From positions 1 to 5,173 of the forward strand of contig JACRUB010000113.1 of the NCBI GenBank assembly GCA_014305015.1: a stretch of 5,173 bases of DNA. Reading direction: 5' to 3'. Under the pieces are notes generated by a model. The model saw nothing but the letters and a program-made list of their open reading frames with translations. It had not been told where the DNA came from and made no database searches. This document shows positions 1-5,045 of the stretch, in pieces (position 1 is the stretch's first letter; each line of letters begins with the position of its first letter). Source of the stretch: Vulcanimicrobiota bacterium. Its GTDB lineage: Bacteria > Vulcanimicrobiota > Vulcanimicrobiia > Vulcanimicrobiales > Vulcanimicrobiaceae. Both the position numbers and the translations under genes were made by a program.

Positions 1-1
1 G

Positions 2-145
2 GCATCGATTCGAGCGGGCATTCCAAACACAGCACTTCGTGGGCCGGCCTTCTTGGCACCGACGATGCAAATTAGGGACTCTCTCTTGATGCCGCCTTCT
101 TCGCGCGTGAATGAACTACGACACTTCCTTTGGAGAATGGAATGA
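2..145 (+). CDS. Possible C-terminal tail of an upstream gene (partial, reading frame uncertain)
   Basis: The frame beginning at base 2 is open from the window edge to a TGA at 143-145 and would end in ...ELRHFLWRME. Its stop overlaps the next gene's ATG as ATGA (142-145), the same coupling seen between the next two genes at 501-504, and this is the main argument for it. A competing reading is the frame from base 1, which ends at TAG 73-75 with ...WAGLLGTDDAN. That frame has a somewhat higher GC share at third codon positions and would leave a 66-base spacer before the next gene. I cannot decide between them and recognise no family in either. Only one of the two can be the real upstream gene, and it is possible that neither is. 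Confidence 0.3.
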   Translation, partial: ASIRAGIPNTALRGPAFLAPTMQIRDSLLMPPSSRVNELRHFLWRME

Positions 146-504
146 ATTTAGGAAACGCATTTCTAGGTGCCGCGATCGGCTACGCGACCGGAGGGCCGGC
201 CGGCGCTCTCGCCGGCGGGCTGCAAGGGGCAATGGGCGCAAACGGCAACACGGCAGCCGGCAACGGTGCGAACAGATTGATCGGAGGCATGAATGCAGCA
301 TCGGAAGCTGATAATGCCGCGCTTATGGGAGAGAACCTGCGTCACCAATCCGCGATGCAATGGCAGGCAACGTGGTTCAACGAAATGATGGACGAAAAGT
401 CCGAAAAACTGCGCCAAATGAACGAACTTCGCGATCTCGACATGGAACAACGCAAAGCAGATAACGCGATCACCAAGAAATTCATCGCTTCGGTTAACGA
501 ATGA
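142..504 (+). CDS. Small protein of unknown function with glycine-rich hydrophobic N-terminus and helical C-terminus
   Basis: 120 residues. I chose ATG 142 because GGAG at 132-135 sits 6 bases before it; a TTG at 130 would add four residues but has no such site. Residues 4-34 are a hydrophobic, glycine- and alanine-rich stretch with small residues spaced like a glycine zipper (GAAIGYATGG, GALAGGLQGA), which could pack in a membrane or in a helical assembly. Residues 35-50 are Gly/Asn-rich and probably flexible. Residues 53-120 are charged and predicted by eye to be helical, possibly coiled coil. Residues 86-118 share 15 of 33 positions without gaps with the C-terminus of the next protein (core LRDL..EQ.K.D..I.KK). 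No family is recognised. Small helical secreted or structural subunits of a secretion apparatus have this general build, but nothing in the window proves that role. Its stop overlaps the next start, so the two are very likely co-translated. Confidence 0.75.
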   Translation: MNLGNAFLGAAIGYATGGPAGALAGGLQGAMGANGNTAAGNGANRLIGGMNAASEADNAALMGENLRHQSAMQWQATWFNEMMDEKSEKLRQMNELRDLDMEQRKADNAITKKFIASVNE

Positions 505-734
505 TCGAACGCACTCGTCCGGCGGCTCCGGCCGCCGGCGCTACGCGTGTCCGCAAAAAGCCCGCCGGCGAAGCGGCCGCCATCGCCGATACATTCGAGC
601 AAGAACGAGCCTTCGATTTGCAATTGCAACAAAAGACGGAACTCCAGCGTGAGGCAAACGCACTGCGCGACCTGCAAATCGAGCAAATGAAGCGCGACGA
701 CGAAATCATCAAGAAGCTCGTAGGAATGATTTAG
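501..734 (+). CDS. Small helical protein of unknown function, paralogous to the preceding gene at its C-terminus
   Basis: 77 residues, starting inside the ATGA (501-504) that ends the previous gene. There is no Shine-Dalgarno site of its own, so translation probably depends on coupling. Residues 1-27 are rich in Pro, Ala, Arg and Lys and look disordered. Residues 28-77 are charged and Gln/Glu-rich and likely form a long amphipathic helix or coiled coil. Residues 45-77 align without gaps to residues 86-118 of the preceding protein (15 of 33 identical, including LRDL, EQ.K.D and I.KK), so the two share a duplicated module, while the N-terminal halves are unrelated. The shared helix suggests partners that bind each other or a common third protein. 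No catalytic motif and no family are recognised. The stop TAG (732-734) is followed only 3 bases later by the -35 element of the tRNA-Ile promoter, with no terminator between. Confidence 0.7.
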   Translation: MIERTRPAAPAAGATRVRKKPAGEAAAIADTFEQERAFDLQLQQKTELQREANALRDLQIEQMKRDDEIIKKLVGMI

Positions 735-737
735 GCA

Positions 738-766
738 TTGACCTCCGCCCGGGAAATGGTTACAAT
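738..766 (+). promoter_or_regulatory. sigma70-type promoter of tRNA-Ile
   Basis: TTGACC (738-743) and TACAAT (761-766) are separated by the optimal 17 bases, each one mismatch from consensus. Initiation would fall near 773, about ten bases before the mature tRNA 5' end at 784. Confidence 0.85.
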
Positions 767-783
767 CTCTGCTTGTTGGGGTT

Positions 784-860
784 GGGCCAGTAGCTCAGTT
801 GGTTAGAGCATCGCCTTGATAAGGCGGGGGTCCGGAGTTCGAGTCTCTGCTGGCCCACCA
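784..860 (+). tRNA. tRNA-Ile(GAU)
   Basis: A complete 77-base cloverleaf including an encoded 3' CCA (858-860). The acceptor stem is GGGCCAG (784-790) with CTGGCCC (850-856), and the discriminator is A857. The D arm is GCTC/GAGC (793-796, 806-809). The anticodon stem TCGCC/GGCGG encloses loop TTGATAA with anticodon GAT at 818-820, which reads AUC and AUU isoleucine codons. The T arm is CGGAG/CTCTG around TTCGAGT. It is a stand-alone gene with its own promoter and terminator. In many bacteria the Ile(GAU) gene lies instead in the 16S-23S rRNA spacer. Confidence 0.97.
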
Positions 861-865
861 ACTCC

Positions 866-900
866 AAGAAGGCCCCGCTTATGCGGGGTCTTCTTTCTTT
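866..900 (+). terminator. Factor-independent terminator after tRNA-Ile, probably working in both directions
   Basis: A 13-pair stem (866-878 with 883-895, one G-T pair), whose GC-rich core is GGCCCCGC / GCGGGGTC, encloses the four-base loop TTAT. A T-rich tract (TTCTTTCTTT) follows on the plus strand. The loop contains the TAA stop (minus strand, 879-881) of the convergent WYL regulator. On the minus strand the hairpin is followed by the weaker TTCTT, so it may also stop transcripts of that gene. Confidence 0.88.
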
Positions 901-1850
901 GCGGAATAGTGCGCTAGCAATTCTTTGGCGCGCGCGGCAAGTTCTGCGCCTAGTTCAAGCGGTTCAATGAGCTTCACACGCGATCCCCAGAATAAGAGCT
1001 GGTGCACAGCGGCATCGCTTGCGGGAAAGACGATGCGAACCTCTACGGTACCCTCACCATTTTCCGGACGAGGCGCGAGCAATTGCGTTTCCCAATACCG
1101 TCCGGACTCATCGAGAAACGCAGCCGGCACCGACAAGACCACGGGAAAGCGTTTGCCGCTTTCTTCTACCGCGGAAATCCACTCTTTCCAATACGAATCC
1201 AGATCGAAATCCGCCGGACGTTCAAATGTTTGCGCAAGCGGCGTGACGTCGATGATTCGCTCGGCACGGAACGTGCGCAATTCATCGCCGGATCGCGCGA
1301 CGAGGTACCAGATGCCGGCCTTTGCGACAAGGCCGAATGGGTCGACCGTGCGTTCCGTGATTTTCGATTCGCGATCGCGGTAGCGCAAAAGCACGCGCGC
1401 ATCTTCCCACACCGCCCTACGTAGTACACTGAGCAATTCTTGCGGTTGCTCGGCTTGATTCCAGCGCCGCTGATCTAGATGAATTCTTCCGCGTGTTTTC
1501 TGCACCGCTTTGCGCTGCACGTCGCTGAGTGCGCCGCTCAATTTTTGAAGCGCGCGCTCGCGTTCGATTCCAAGCCCCAGATCGATGAGCGGATTACTGC
1601 CCGAAATAAAGAGTGCGCGGATCTCATCTTCACCGAACTGCGTAAGCGCTTTGCGATAGCCTTCTGCAATGCAGATTCCGCCTTGTGCGCCCCGCTCGGC
1701 ATAAATCGGCACTCCCGAAGCGCTCAGCGCGTCGACATCGCGGTAGACCGTACGCTCTGAGACCTCAAGCGCTTCCGCGAGCTCACGCGCGGACTTACGC
1801 TCGACACCTTGCAGCATCAGCAGCATCGAGAGGAGGCGGCTGCTCTTCAT
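879..1850 (-). CDS. WYL-domain transcriptional regulator (YafY-like)
   Basis: 323 residues, the usual length for this family. Residues 1-60 form an N-terminal winged helix-turn-helix of the HTH_11/DeoR type, with the likely recognition helix around SERTVYRDVDAL (31-42). The central WYL domain (about 137-205) has the signature WYL at 181-183 and the downstream RTFRAERI at 192-199. A WCX-type C-terminal domain (about 215-315) ends with ...LLFWGSRVKLIEPLELGAEL. WYL domains are thought to sense small ligands or nucleic acid, and these proteins activate or repress neighbouring genes; the ligand here is unknown. The start is ATG 1850, preceded by only a weak AGG. The gene diverges from a broken VOC-family ORF across 63 bp holding a perfect inverted repeat, which fits local control and autoregulation, an inference from layout. 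Its stop lies in the loop of the shared terminator. Confidence 0.93.
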   Translation of the reverse strand: MKSSRLLSMLLMLQGVERKSARELAEALEVSERTVYRDVDALSASGVPIYAERGAQGGICIAEGYRKALTQFGEDEIRALFISGSNPLIDLGLGIERERALQKLSGALSDVQRKAVQKTRGRIHLDQRRWNQAEQPQELLSVLRRAVWEDARVLLRYRDRESKITERTVDPFGLVAKAGIWYLVARSGDELRTFRAERIIDVTPLAQTFERPADFDLDSYWKEWISAVEESGKRFPVVLSVPAAFLDESGRYWETQLLAPRPENGEGTVEVRIVFPASDAAVHQLLFWGSRVKLIEPLELGAELAARAKELLAHYSAKKEDPA

Positions 1851-1874
1851 TATTCGAGCCTACCGCACAATACC

Positions 1875-1889
1875 TGACATCACCTGTCA
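1875..1889. promoter_or_regulatory. Inverted repeat TGACA-N5-TGTCA, candidate operator of the WYL regulator
   Basis: A perfect 5-bp inverted repeat, TGACA (1875-1879) and TGTCA (1885-1889), lies 25 bp before the regulator start and 24 bp before the divergent VOC-like start. The same stretch also reads as a direct repeat of ACCTG with a 10-base step (1872-1876 and 1882-1886). A symmetric site with half-sites about one helical turn apart suits a dimeric winged-helix regulator. AT-rich TATATAAC (1890-1897) and TACTAT (1902-1907) alongside could be -10 elements for the plus strand, but no convincing -35 is paired with them. Confidence 0.55.
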
Positions 1890-1913
1890 TATATAACTCG
1901 GTACTATCGACCC

Positions 1914-2000
1914 ATGATTACCGGGATCGATACGCATTTCTACCTAGCGAAAGACTTTAGGCGCGCACTGGCATCGCAGACCCACTCTACCTCGACGTAG
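1914..2000 (+). pseudogene. Truncated 5' fragment of a VOC/glyoxalase-family gene
   Basis: The 28-residue ORF begins MITGIDTHFYLAKDFRRALA, which matches the first beta strand and helix typical of glyoxalase/VOC proteins: xxGIDxHFYLVxDxxRAxA, normally followed by FYRDxLG. After that point it loses resemblance (SQTHSTST) and stops at TAG 1998-2000, whereas intact VOC proteins have about 110-140 residues. In a second frame, from about 1970 to the TGA at 2054-2056, there is a faint likeness to a VOC C-terminus (ADPLYLDVEICELKNPAG). This would fit an internal deletion of most of the gene plus a frame change, but it overlaps the end of the minus-strand gene and may be chance. There is no Shine-Dalgarno site. 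Position opposite the WYL regulator suggests it was once that regulator's target. It is probably non-functional. Confidence 0.5.
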
Positions 2001-2790
2001 AGATTTGCGAGCTAAAGAACCCGGCCGGTACGACTTTGGGAAATTCGAAACCATGATAGTAGTACTCGCCAAAGAATGTCGCAGTCTGCGAGTACTCGCG
2101 AAAATTGAATTTCCACGTCACGTGATTCACAACAACATAGTTGTCGTACGGCGCCAGTTCGACTTCGAAGTCCGCTAAACCGACGCGCCGCTCGTCGCTG
2201 CTGAAGCCAACAGGCACCGCACCGCTGACGATGACCTTCCAAATCTCCGACGTCCGCGTATCAACCCACAATGCTTTGAGCGAGGGCCGGTTAGGAAACA
2301 CCGTATTGAATGCGAGTCTATAGGTCTCGTGATCTTTATAGAGTTCGATTCCCTCATTAGCGCATGACATCGTTCGATTGCGCGAATGAACGGTGCCGAT
2401 CAGCGGCAACGAGGGATCGGCCGCGTCGTCCATCGGAAGCCACATCGAGCGACGGTTCCCATAGGGCCCGAGTTCGGGTGGCCCGGGAACGGCATTCCGC
2501 GTTACGTAGACAAAGCCGTCGTCATCGATGCGCAGCGCGCCGTCATCCCGATAGGTAATCTGCGGCCGGCTTTGCATGAGCGTCTTACCGTCGACGATCA
2601 ACTCTGCACTCTCAGCGTAAGTAATATACGGCGGATGGGGTGCGGCAGCGCGGTGACGGAGTGCGGCGTATGTGACGTCCCAGCAATTCGGCGGGGCCGC
2701 CTGTGCGGCAGCCGGCCCGGAGGCACACGCCAGTAATACGAGCCCAAAGAGCCCGCCGAGGCCGCTGAGAAGCCCTCGCATGCAGTTCAT
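1987..2790 (-). CDS. Exported or lipoprotein-like protein of unknown function
   Basis: 267 residues from ATG 2790. The frame extends upstream to a TTG at 2859, but that would start before the promoter I see at 2804-2832, so the later ATG is preferred; ATG 2781 is a further alternative. Residues 1-30 are a clear export signal: an Arg, then the hydrophobic stretch LLSGLGGLFGLVLLAC. LLAC at 19-22 resembles a lipobox, so C22 could be lipidated, although Leu before Ala is not the usual residue; ordinary cleavage after the AAAQA stretch is also possible. The mature part has Cys 36 and 143, which could pair, and alternates short polar and aromatic beta-like segments (ITYRDDGALRIDDDGFVYVT; WKFNF; GEYYYHGFEFP). 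This suggests an all-beta periplasmic or surface domain. No catalytic motif and no family are recognised. It is transcribed alone, and its last bases overlap antisense with the VOC fragment. Confidence 0.82.
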   Translation of the reverse strand: MNCMRGLLSGLGGLFGLVLLACASGPAAAQAAPPNCWDVTYAALRHRAAAPHPPYITYAESAELIVDGKTLMQSRPQITYRDDGALRIDDDGFVYVTRNAVPGPPELGPYGNRRSMWLPMDDAADPSLPLIGTVHSRNRTMSCANEGIELYKDHETYRLAFNTVFPNRPSLKALWVDTRTSEIWKVIVSGAVPVGFSSDERRVGLADFEVELAPYDNYVVVNHVTWKFNFREYSQTATFFGEYYYHGFEFPKVVPAGFFSSQISTSR

Positions 2791-2803
2791 AAAATGTGCT
2801 ACG

Positions 2804-2832
2804 ATTATCCGCCTCCCGACGGAACTTGGCAA
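2804..2832 (-). promoter_or_regulatory. sigma70-type promoter of the exported-protein gene
   Basis: Reading the minus strand, TTGCCA (2832-2827) and GATAAT (2809-2804) are spaced exactly 17 bases apart, each one mismatch from consensus. The expected start of transcription is near 2797-2800, only about 7-10 bases before the ATG at 2790. The message would therefore have almost no leader and no room for a normal ribosome binding site. Confidence 0.65.
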
Positions 2833-2860
2833 GGGCAAGGCAAGGAGGGCCAAGGGCAAA
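2826..2860. repeat. Short purine-rich degenerate repeat of GGCAA units
   Basis: The plus strand carries five loosely repeated GGCAA or GGCCAA units within 35 bases (TTGGCAAGGGCAAGGCAAGG, then GGGCCAAGGGCAAA). It lies between the minus-strand promoter and the tRNA-Ala pair and includes that promoter's -35. It could be simple replication slippage or low complexity; no function can be assigned. Confidence 0.35.
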
Positions 2861-2904
2861 CCGCGGGCGGCGCGGTATTAGCGAGGCTGGCCCAGAGACG
2901 ACTT

Positions 2905-2977
2905 GGGGATGTAGCTCAGCTGGTAGAGCGCCGCGTTTGCAACGCGGATGTCAGGAGTTCGAGTCTCCTCATCTCCA
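2905..2977 (+). tRNA. tRNA-Ala(UGC)
   Basis: A 73-base cloverleaf without an encoded CCA; the bases after discriminator A2977 are AAA. Acceptor GGGGATG (2905-2911) pairs with CATCTCC (2970-2976). The third pair is G2907-T2974, the G3:U70 wobble that is the main identity element for alanyl-tRNA synthetase. The anticodon stem CCGCG/CGCGG encloses loop TTTGCAA with anticodon TGC at 2938-2940. The T arm is AGGAG/CTCCT. TATTAG at 2876-2881 is a possible -10 but lacks a good -35, so the promoter remains unclear. It is probably co-transcribed with the next tRNA. Confidence 0.97.
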
Positions 2978-2985
2978 AAATCTGC

Positions 2986-3058
2986 GGGGGGTTAGCTCAG
3001 TTGGTAGAGCGTCTGCATGGCATGCAGAAGGTCATCGGTTCGAGACCGATACTCTCCA
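2986..3058 (+). tRNA. tRNA-Ala(GGC)
   Basis: A 73-base cloverleaf starting 8 bases after the previous tRNA, with no encoded CCA. Acceptor GGGGGGT (2986-2992) pairs with ACTCTCC (3051-3057), including G2988-T3055 as the G3:U70 alanine identity pair and a second G-T at position 5. The anticodon stem TCTGC/GCAGA holds loop ATGGCAT with anticodon GGC at 3019-3021, which reads GCC and GCU. Position 32-38 is A-T, an uncommon but known combination in this alanine isoacceptor. The T arm is ATCGG/CCGAT, and the discriminator is A3058. With the UGC species next to it, all four alanine codons can be read from this one transcript. Confidence 0.97.
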
Positions 3059-3065
3059 GTCTTCA

Positions 3066-3103
3066 AAAAGAGAGAGGCACTACACGTCTCTCTCTTTTAT
3101 TTT
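3066..3103 (+). terminator. Terminator of the tRNA-Ala pair
   Basis: An 11-pair stem AAAAGAGAGAG (3066-3076) with CTCTCTCTTTT (3088-3098), extendable by a G-T and a C-G pair to a 7-base loop, is followed by ATTTT. It begins 7 bases after the second tRNA's discriminator base. Confidence 0.85.
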
Positions 3104-3337
3104 CGAAGTTGTTTTGGCATTGCTCGGCGGATATGCCGGCTCTGACCAGTTTGGCTAATTCAGCGTTAACCGGCCGCTCACGTTTGCAGTACCGCACGGC
3201 CCCGGTACACGTCGGCTTGGTCGACAGCGCTCGCGGGCCATTTCGCTGTTCGAACAACCGCAGGGGGTGCTGCGCGCCGCTTGATCATTCATGAACGCGT
3301 ACTAGTCACACCGCGTCGCTAGAGCCGTTTCCCTAGT
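3104..3337. other. Intergenic region upstream of the lipase-like gene; no gene identified
   Basis: These 234 bases hold no convincing coding frame. A minus-strand frame here (up to 3257) continues through the terminator into the space behind the tRNA and has no recognisable motif. The promoter of the hydrolase gene should lie here. TTGATC (3281-3286) and TACTAG (3300-3305) are present but only 13 bases apart, so I do not call them a promoter. Confidence 0.5.
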
Positions 3338-4513
3338 ATGTCCGCGCTCCAGTTGCTCAACATCATTCTTGCCGCCGTTTTGCCGCTAGGGCCGGCCGGC
3401 AACGCATTCTATACGCCTCCGTCTCCATTGCCCGCCGCCACGCATGGCGACGTCATTTGGCAGCGCCCGCTGATGGGCGGCGCCGCGATTGCGAGTGCTG
3501 CGAGAAACGTGCTCGTTTTGTATCACACGATCAACCCGGACGGAAAAGACGTCGCCATTTCGGGAACGCTTGCAATTCCACATGGCACTCCACCACCGGG
3601 CGGTTGGCCGCTTGTCAGTTGGGCGCATGGCACCACCGGCAACGGACCCCAATGCACGCCCTCACGCGATCTCGTACCGAACGGCGAACAGCGCATGCTC
3701 GACGCATGGGTCGCACGTGGATATGCGGTTGCACAAACCGATTATGAAGGACAAGGCACCCCGGGTGTTCATCCGTATTTTATTGCAAGAGCCGCAGCCC
3801 ATGATGTCACGGATATGGTTCGGGCAGCTCGCCAGATCGATTCAGATATCGCAACACGATGGATTGTCCTCGGACATTCAGAGGGCGGAACGGCCGCAAT
3901 TGCAACCGCAGCAATGGGGCAAGCGTGGGCACCGGAACTCAAGCTCATCGGAGCAGTTTCGTATGCTCCCGGTTCGCAGATTACGTATATTCTGGACGGG
4001 ATGTTGCACAGCGCAACGCCGCCTTTGTACCTACCGCTCTTTGGATTAATGGTAAAGAGTTTTGCCACATACGATCCGGCAATTCAGTTAGAGAAAGTTT
4101 TCACGACGCAATTTATTTCTAAACTGGACGAGTTGCAATCCCGGTGCGAGCGGACCCTTTCGTTAGACCGCTGGTGGACAACCCAAGTATCATCGGACAT
4201 TTTTCTCGAACGTCCGGATCTCGGGCCGATCTCCAAAGACTTCATCGCCAACGAACCGGGAACGCTGCATCCAACCGTTCCCGTCCTTTTGGTACAAGGC
4301 ATGTCCGATCGAGTGGTCGGCGCAGATGCAACTCGCGCCCTCGATCAGGACCTTTGCCACAATGGTGTGCAGGTGCGACTCGATTTATACGCCGGCAAGA
4401 ATCATGGCACGGTGCTCGCCGCTTCGCTAGAGAACGCCTTGGCTTGGGCGCAGAGCGCTTTTCGAGGCGTTTCACCGGCTTCCAATTGCGGCTCATCGCC
4501 GAACATGCTCTAA
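3338..4513 (+). CDS. Exported alpha/beta hydrolase, secretory-lipase type
   Basis: 391 residues. Residues 1-23 are a likely signal peptide (hydrophobic LLNIILAAVLPLG, cleavage after GNA), although it lacks the usual N-terminal Lys or Arg; an in-frame stop at 3320-3322 rules out a longer form. The catalytic set is visible: an oxyanion-hole HG at 97-98 (WAHGTTG), nucleophile Ser181 in GHSEGG, probable acid Asp324 in LLVQGMSDRVV and His356 in GKNHGT. This order and spacing match alpha/beta hydrolases of the secretory lipase (LIP) and related esterase group, acting on ester bonds of lipids or small esters; the true substrate is unknown. Four cysteines (106, 270, 340, 384) could form disulfides outside the cytoplasm. 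The region at 216-275, between strand and acid, is a plausible lid. There is no clear Shine-Dalgarno site. One base separates its stop from the next start, so the two form an operon. Confidence 0.88.
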   Translation: MSALQLLNIILAAVLPLGPAGNAFYTPPSPLPAATHGDVIWQRPLMGGAAIASAARNVLVLYHTINPDGKDVAISGTLAIPHGTPPPGGWPLVSWAHGTTGNGPQCTPSRDLVPNGEQRMLDAWVARGYAVAQTDYEGQGTPGVHPYFIARAAAHDVTDMVRAARQIDSDIATRWIVLGHSEGGTAAIATAAMGQAWAPELKLIGAVSYAPGSQITYILDGMLHSATPPLYLPLFGLMVKSFATYDPAIQLEKVFTTQFISKLDELQSRCERTLSLDRWWTTQVSSDIFLERPDLGPISKDFIANEPGTLHPTVPVLLVQGMSDRVVGADATRALDQDLCHNGVQVRLDLYAGKNHGTVLAASLENALAWAQSAFRGVSPASNCGSSPNML

Positions 4514-4514
4514 G

Positions 4515-5021
4515 ATGGTTGCAATCGTGTTCGTGGTTCTTGCGGCCGCGCAGACCGGCGCAGCCTGGGAGTGGCTGGCGGGCAGCGACAGGTCCGCCGC
4601 AAAGTGTCCGCTCGCTCAAAGCAATTCCGGCAGCGCTGCGAAGCAACTGGACGAAGAATTTTCAGCCGCGTTTCGACGATGGGGCAGTGAGATCTCCACT
4701 CGCGACATGCATGCGGTACCCGACGCATCTGGCGGAACAATCTCAATACATATCGATCACGGAAAATTCGCGACGCCGACTGCGCAATGCATCGCAGAAG
4801 CAAGGGCCAACCGTTCTTTGTCATCCGGCTACAGGAGCGCCTTCACGCACACCTTCGTTGGAACCGTCTCCAAGCGAGCCAACTCCGTTCAAGTGACCTT
4901 AAAGCTTTTTGTAACTGTGCCGTACGGGCCCATCATGGGGTGGGGCGATGCGAACGGAACTGACCGTCGCGCGGTTGAGCAAGCAATCTACAAAGCTCTC
5001 GAGTCTTTCGGCGGATTTTAG
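4515..5021 (+). CDS. Small exported protein of unknown function, coupled to the hydrolase
   Basis: 168 residues. Residues 1-17 (MVAIVFVVLAAAQTGAA) look like a short signal peptide without a basic N-terminal residue, as in the upstream hydrolase; an N-terminal anchor is also possible. The mature part is about 150 residues with Cys 31 and 92, which may pair. It appears mixed alpha/beta: helix near 41-57, strands near 75-80 (TISIHI) and 124-135 (SVQVTLKLFVTV), and a final helix at 151-165. I recognise no family or catalytic motif. ATG 4515 follows the hydrolase stop by one base and has no Shine-Dalgarno site, so translation is probably coupled. A role with the hydrolase in the envelope is an inference from position only. 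The stop at 5019-5021 lies just before the rnpB promoter. Confidence 0.75.
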   Translation: MVAIVFVVLAAAQTGAAWEWLAGSDRSAAKCPLAQSNSGSAAKQLDEEFSAAFRRWGSEISTRDMHAVPDASGGTISIHIDHGKFATPTAQCIAEARANRSLSSGYRSAFTHTFVGTVSKRANSVQVTLKLFVTVPYGPIMGWGDANGTDRRAVEQAIYKALESFGGF

Positions 5022-5030
5022 CTCGAGGTA

Positions 5031-5039
5031 TGGTATACT
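5031..5039 (+). promoter_or_regulatory. Extended -10 promoter of rnpB
   Basis: TGGTATACT (5031-5039) combines a TG extension with TATACT. No good -35 is found at 16-18 bases upstream, which fits an extended -10 promoter. Initiation near 5046 would produce the 5' end expected for the RNase P RNA. The upstream gene ends only 10 bases earlier, with no terminator between. Confidence 0.7.
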
Positions 5040-5045
5040 ACGCCG

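Noticed and set aside
1002..1429. Several frames opposite or within the WYL gene
   Set aside because: They are shadows of the minus-strand regulator, which is supported by a complete domain architecture.
1985..2002. Hairpin CTCTAC-N6-GTAGAG at the end of the exported-protein gene
   Set aside because: The stem has only six pairs and no T-run follows on either strand, so I do not call it a terminator.
3063..3257. Minus-strand 64-residue frame (...ERPVNAELAKLVRAGIS...)
   Set aside because: It looks slightly protein-like, but it runs through the tRNA terminator, has no ribosome site or recognisable family, and its start has no support.
2794..3294. Two overlapping long plus-strand frames across the tRNA-Ala pair (products such as ...GCSSAGRAPRLQRG..., ...GVSSVGRASAWHAEGHR...)
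   Set aside because: These are the well-known spurious translations of tRNA genes; the DNA is fully explained by two complete cloverleafs and a terminator.
3039..3337. tRNA-Ala 3' end as an attachment site for an integrated element
   Set aside because: No repeat of the tRNA 3' end was seen downstream in the window and there is no integrase gene.
3489..4049. 186-residue plus-strand frame inside the hydrolase gene
   Set aside because: It is an alternative-frame shadow; the hydrolase frame carries all catalytic motifs over its full length.
4144..4896. 250-residue plus-strand frame overlapping the hydrolase end and the next gene
   Set aside because: It is Arg/Ser/Pro-rich, as expected for an out-of-frame reading of GC-rich DNA, and it spans two better-supported genes.
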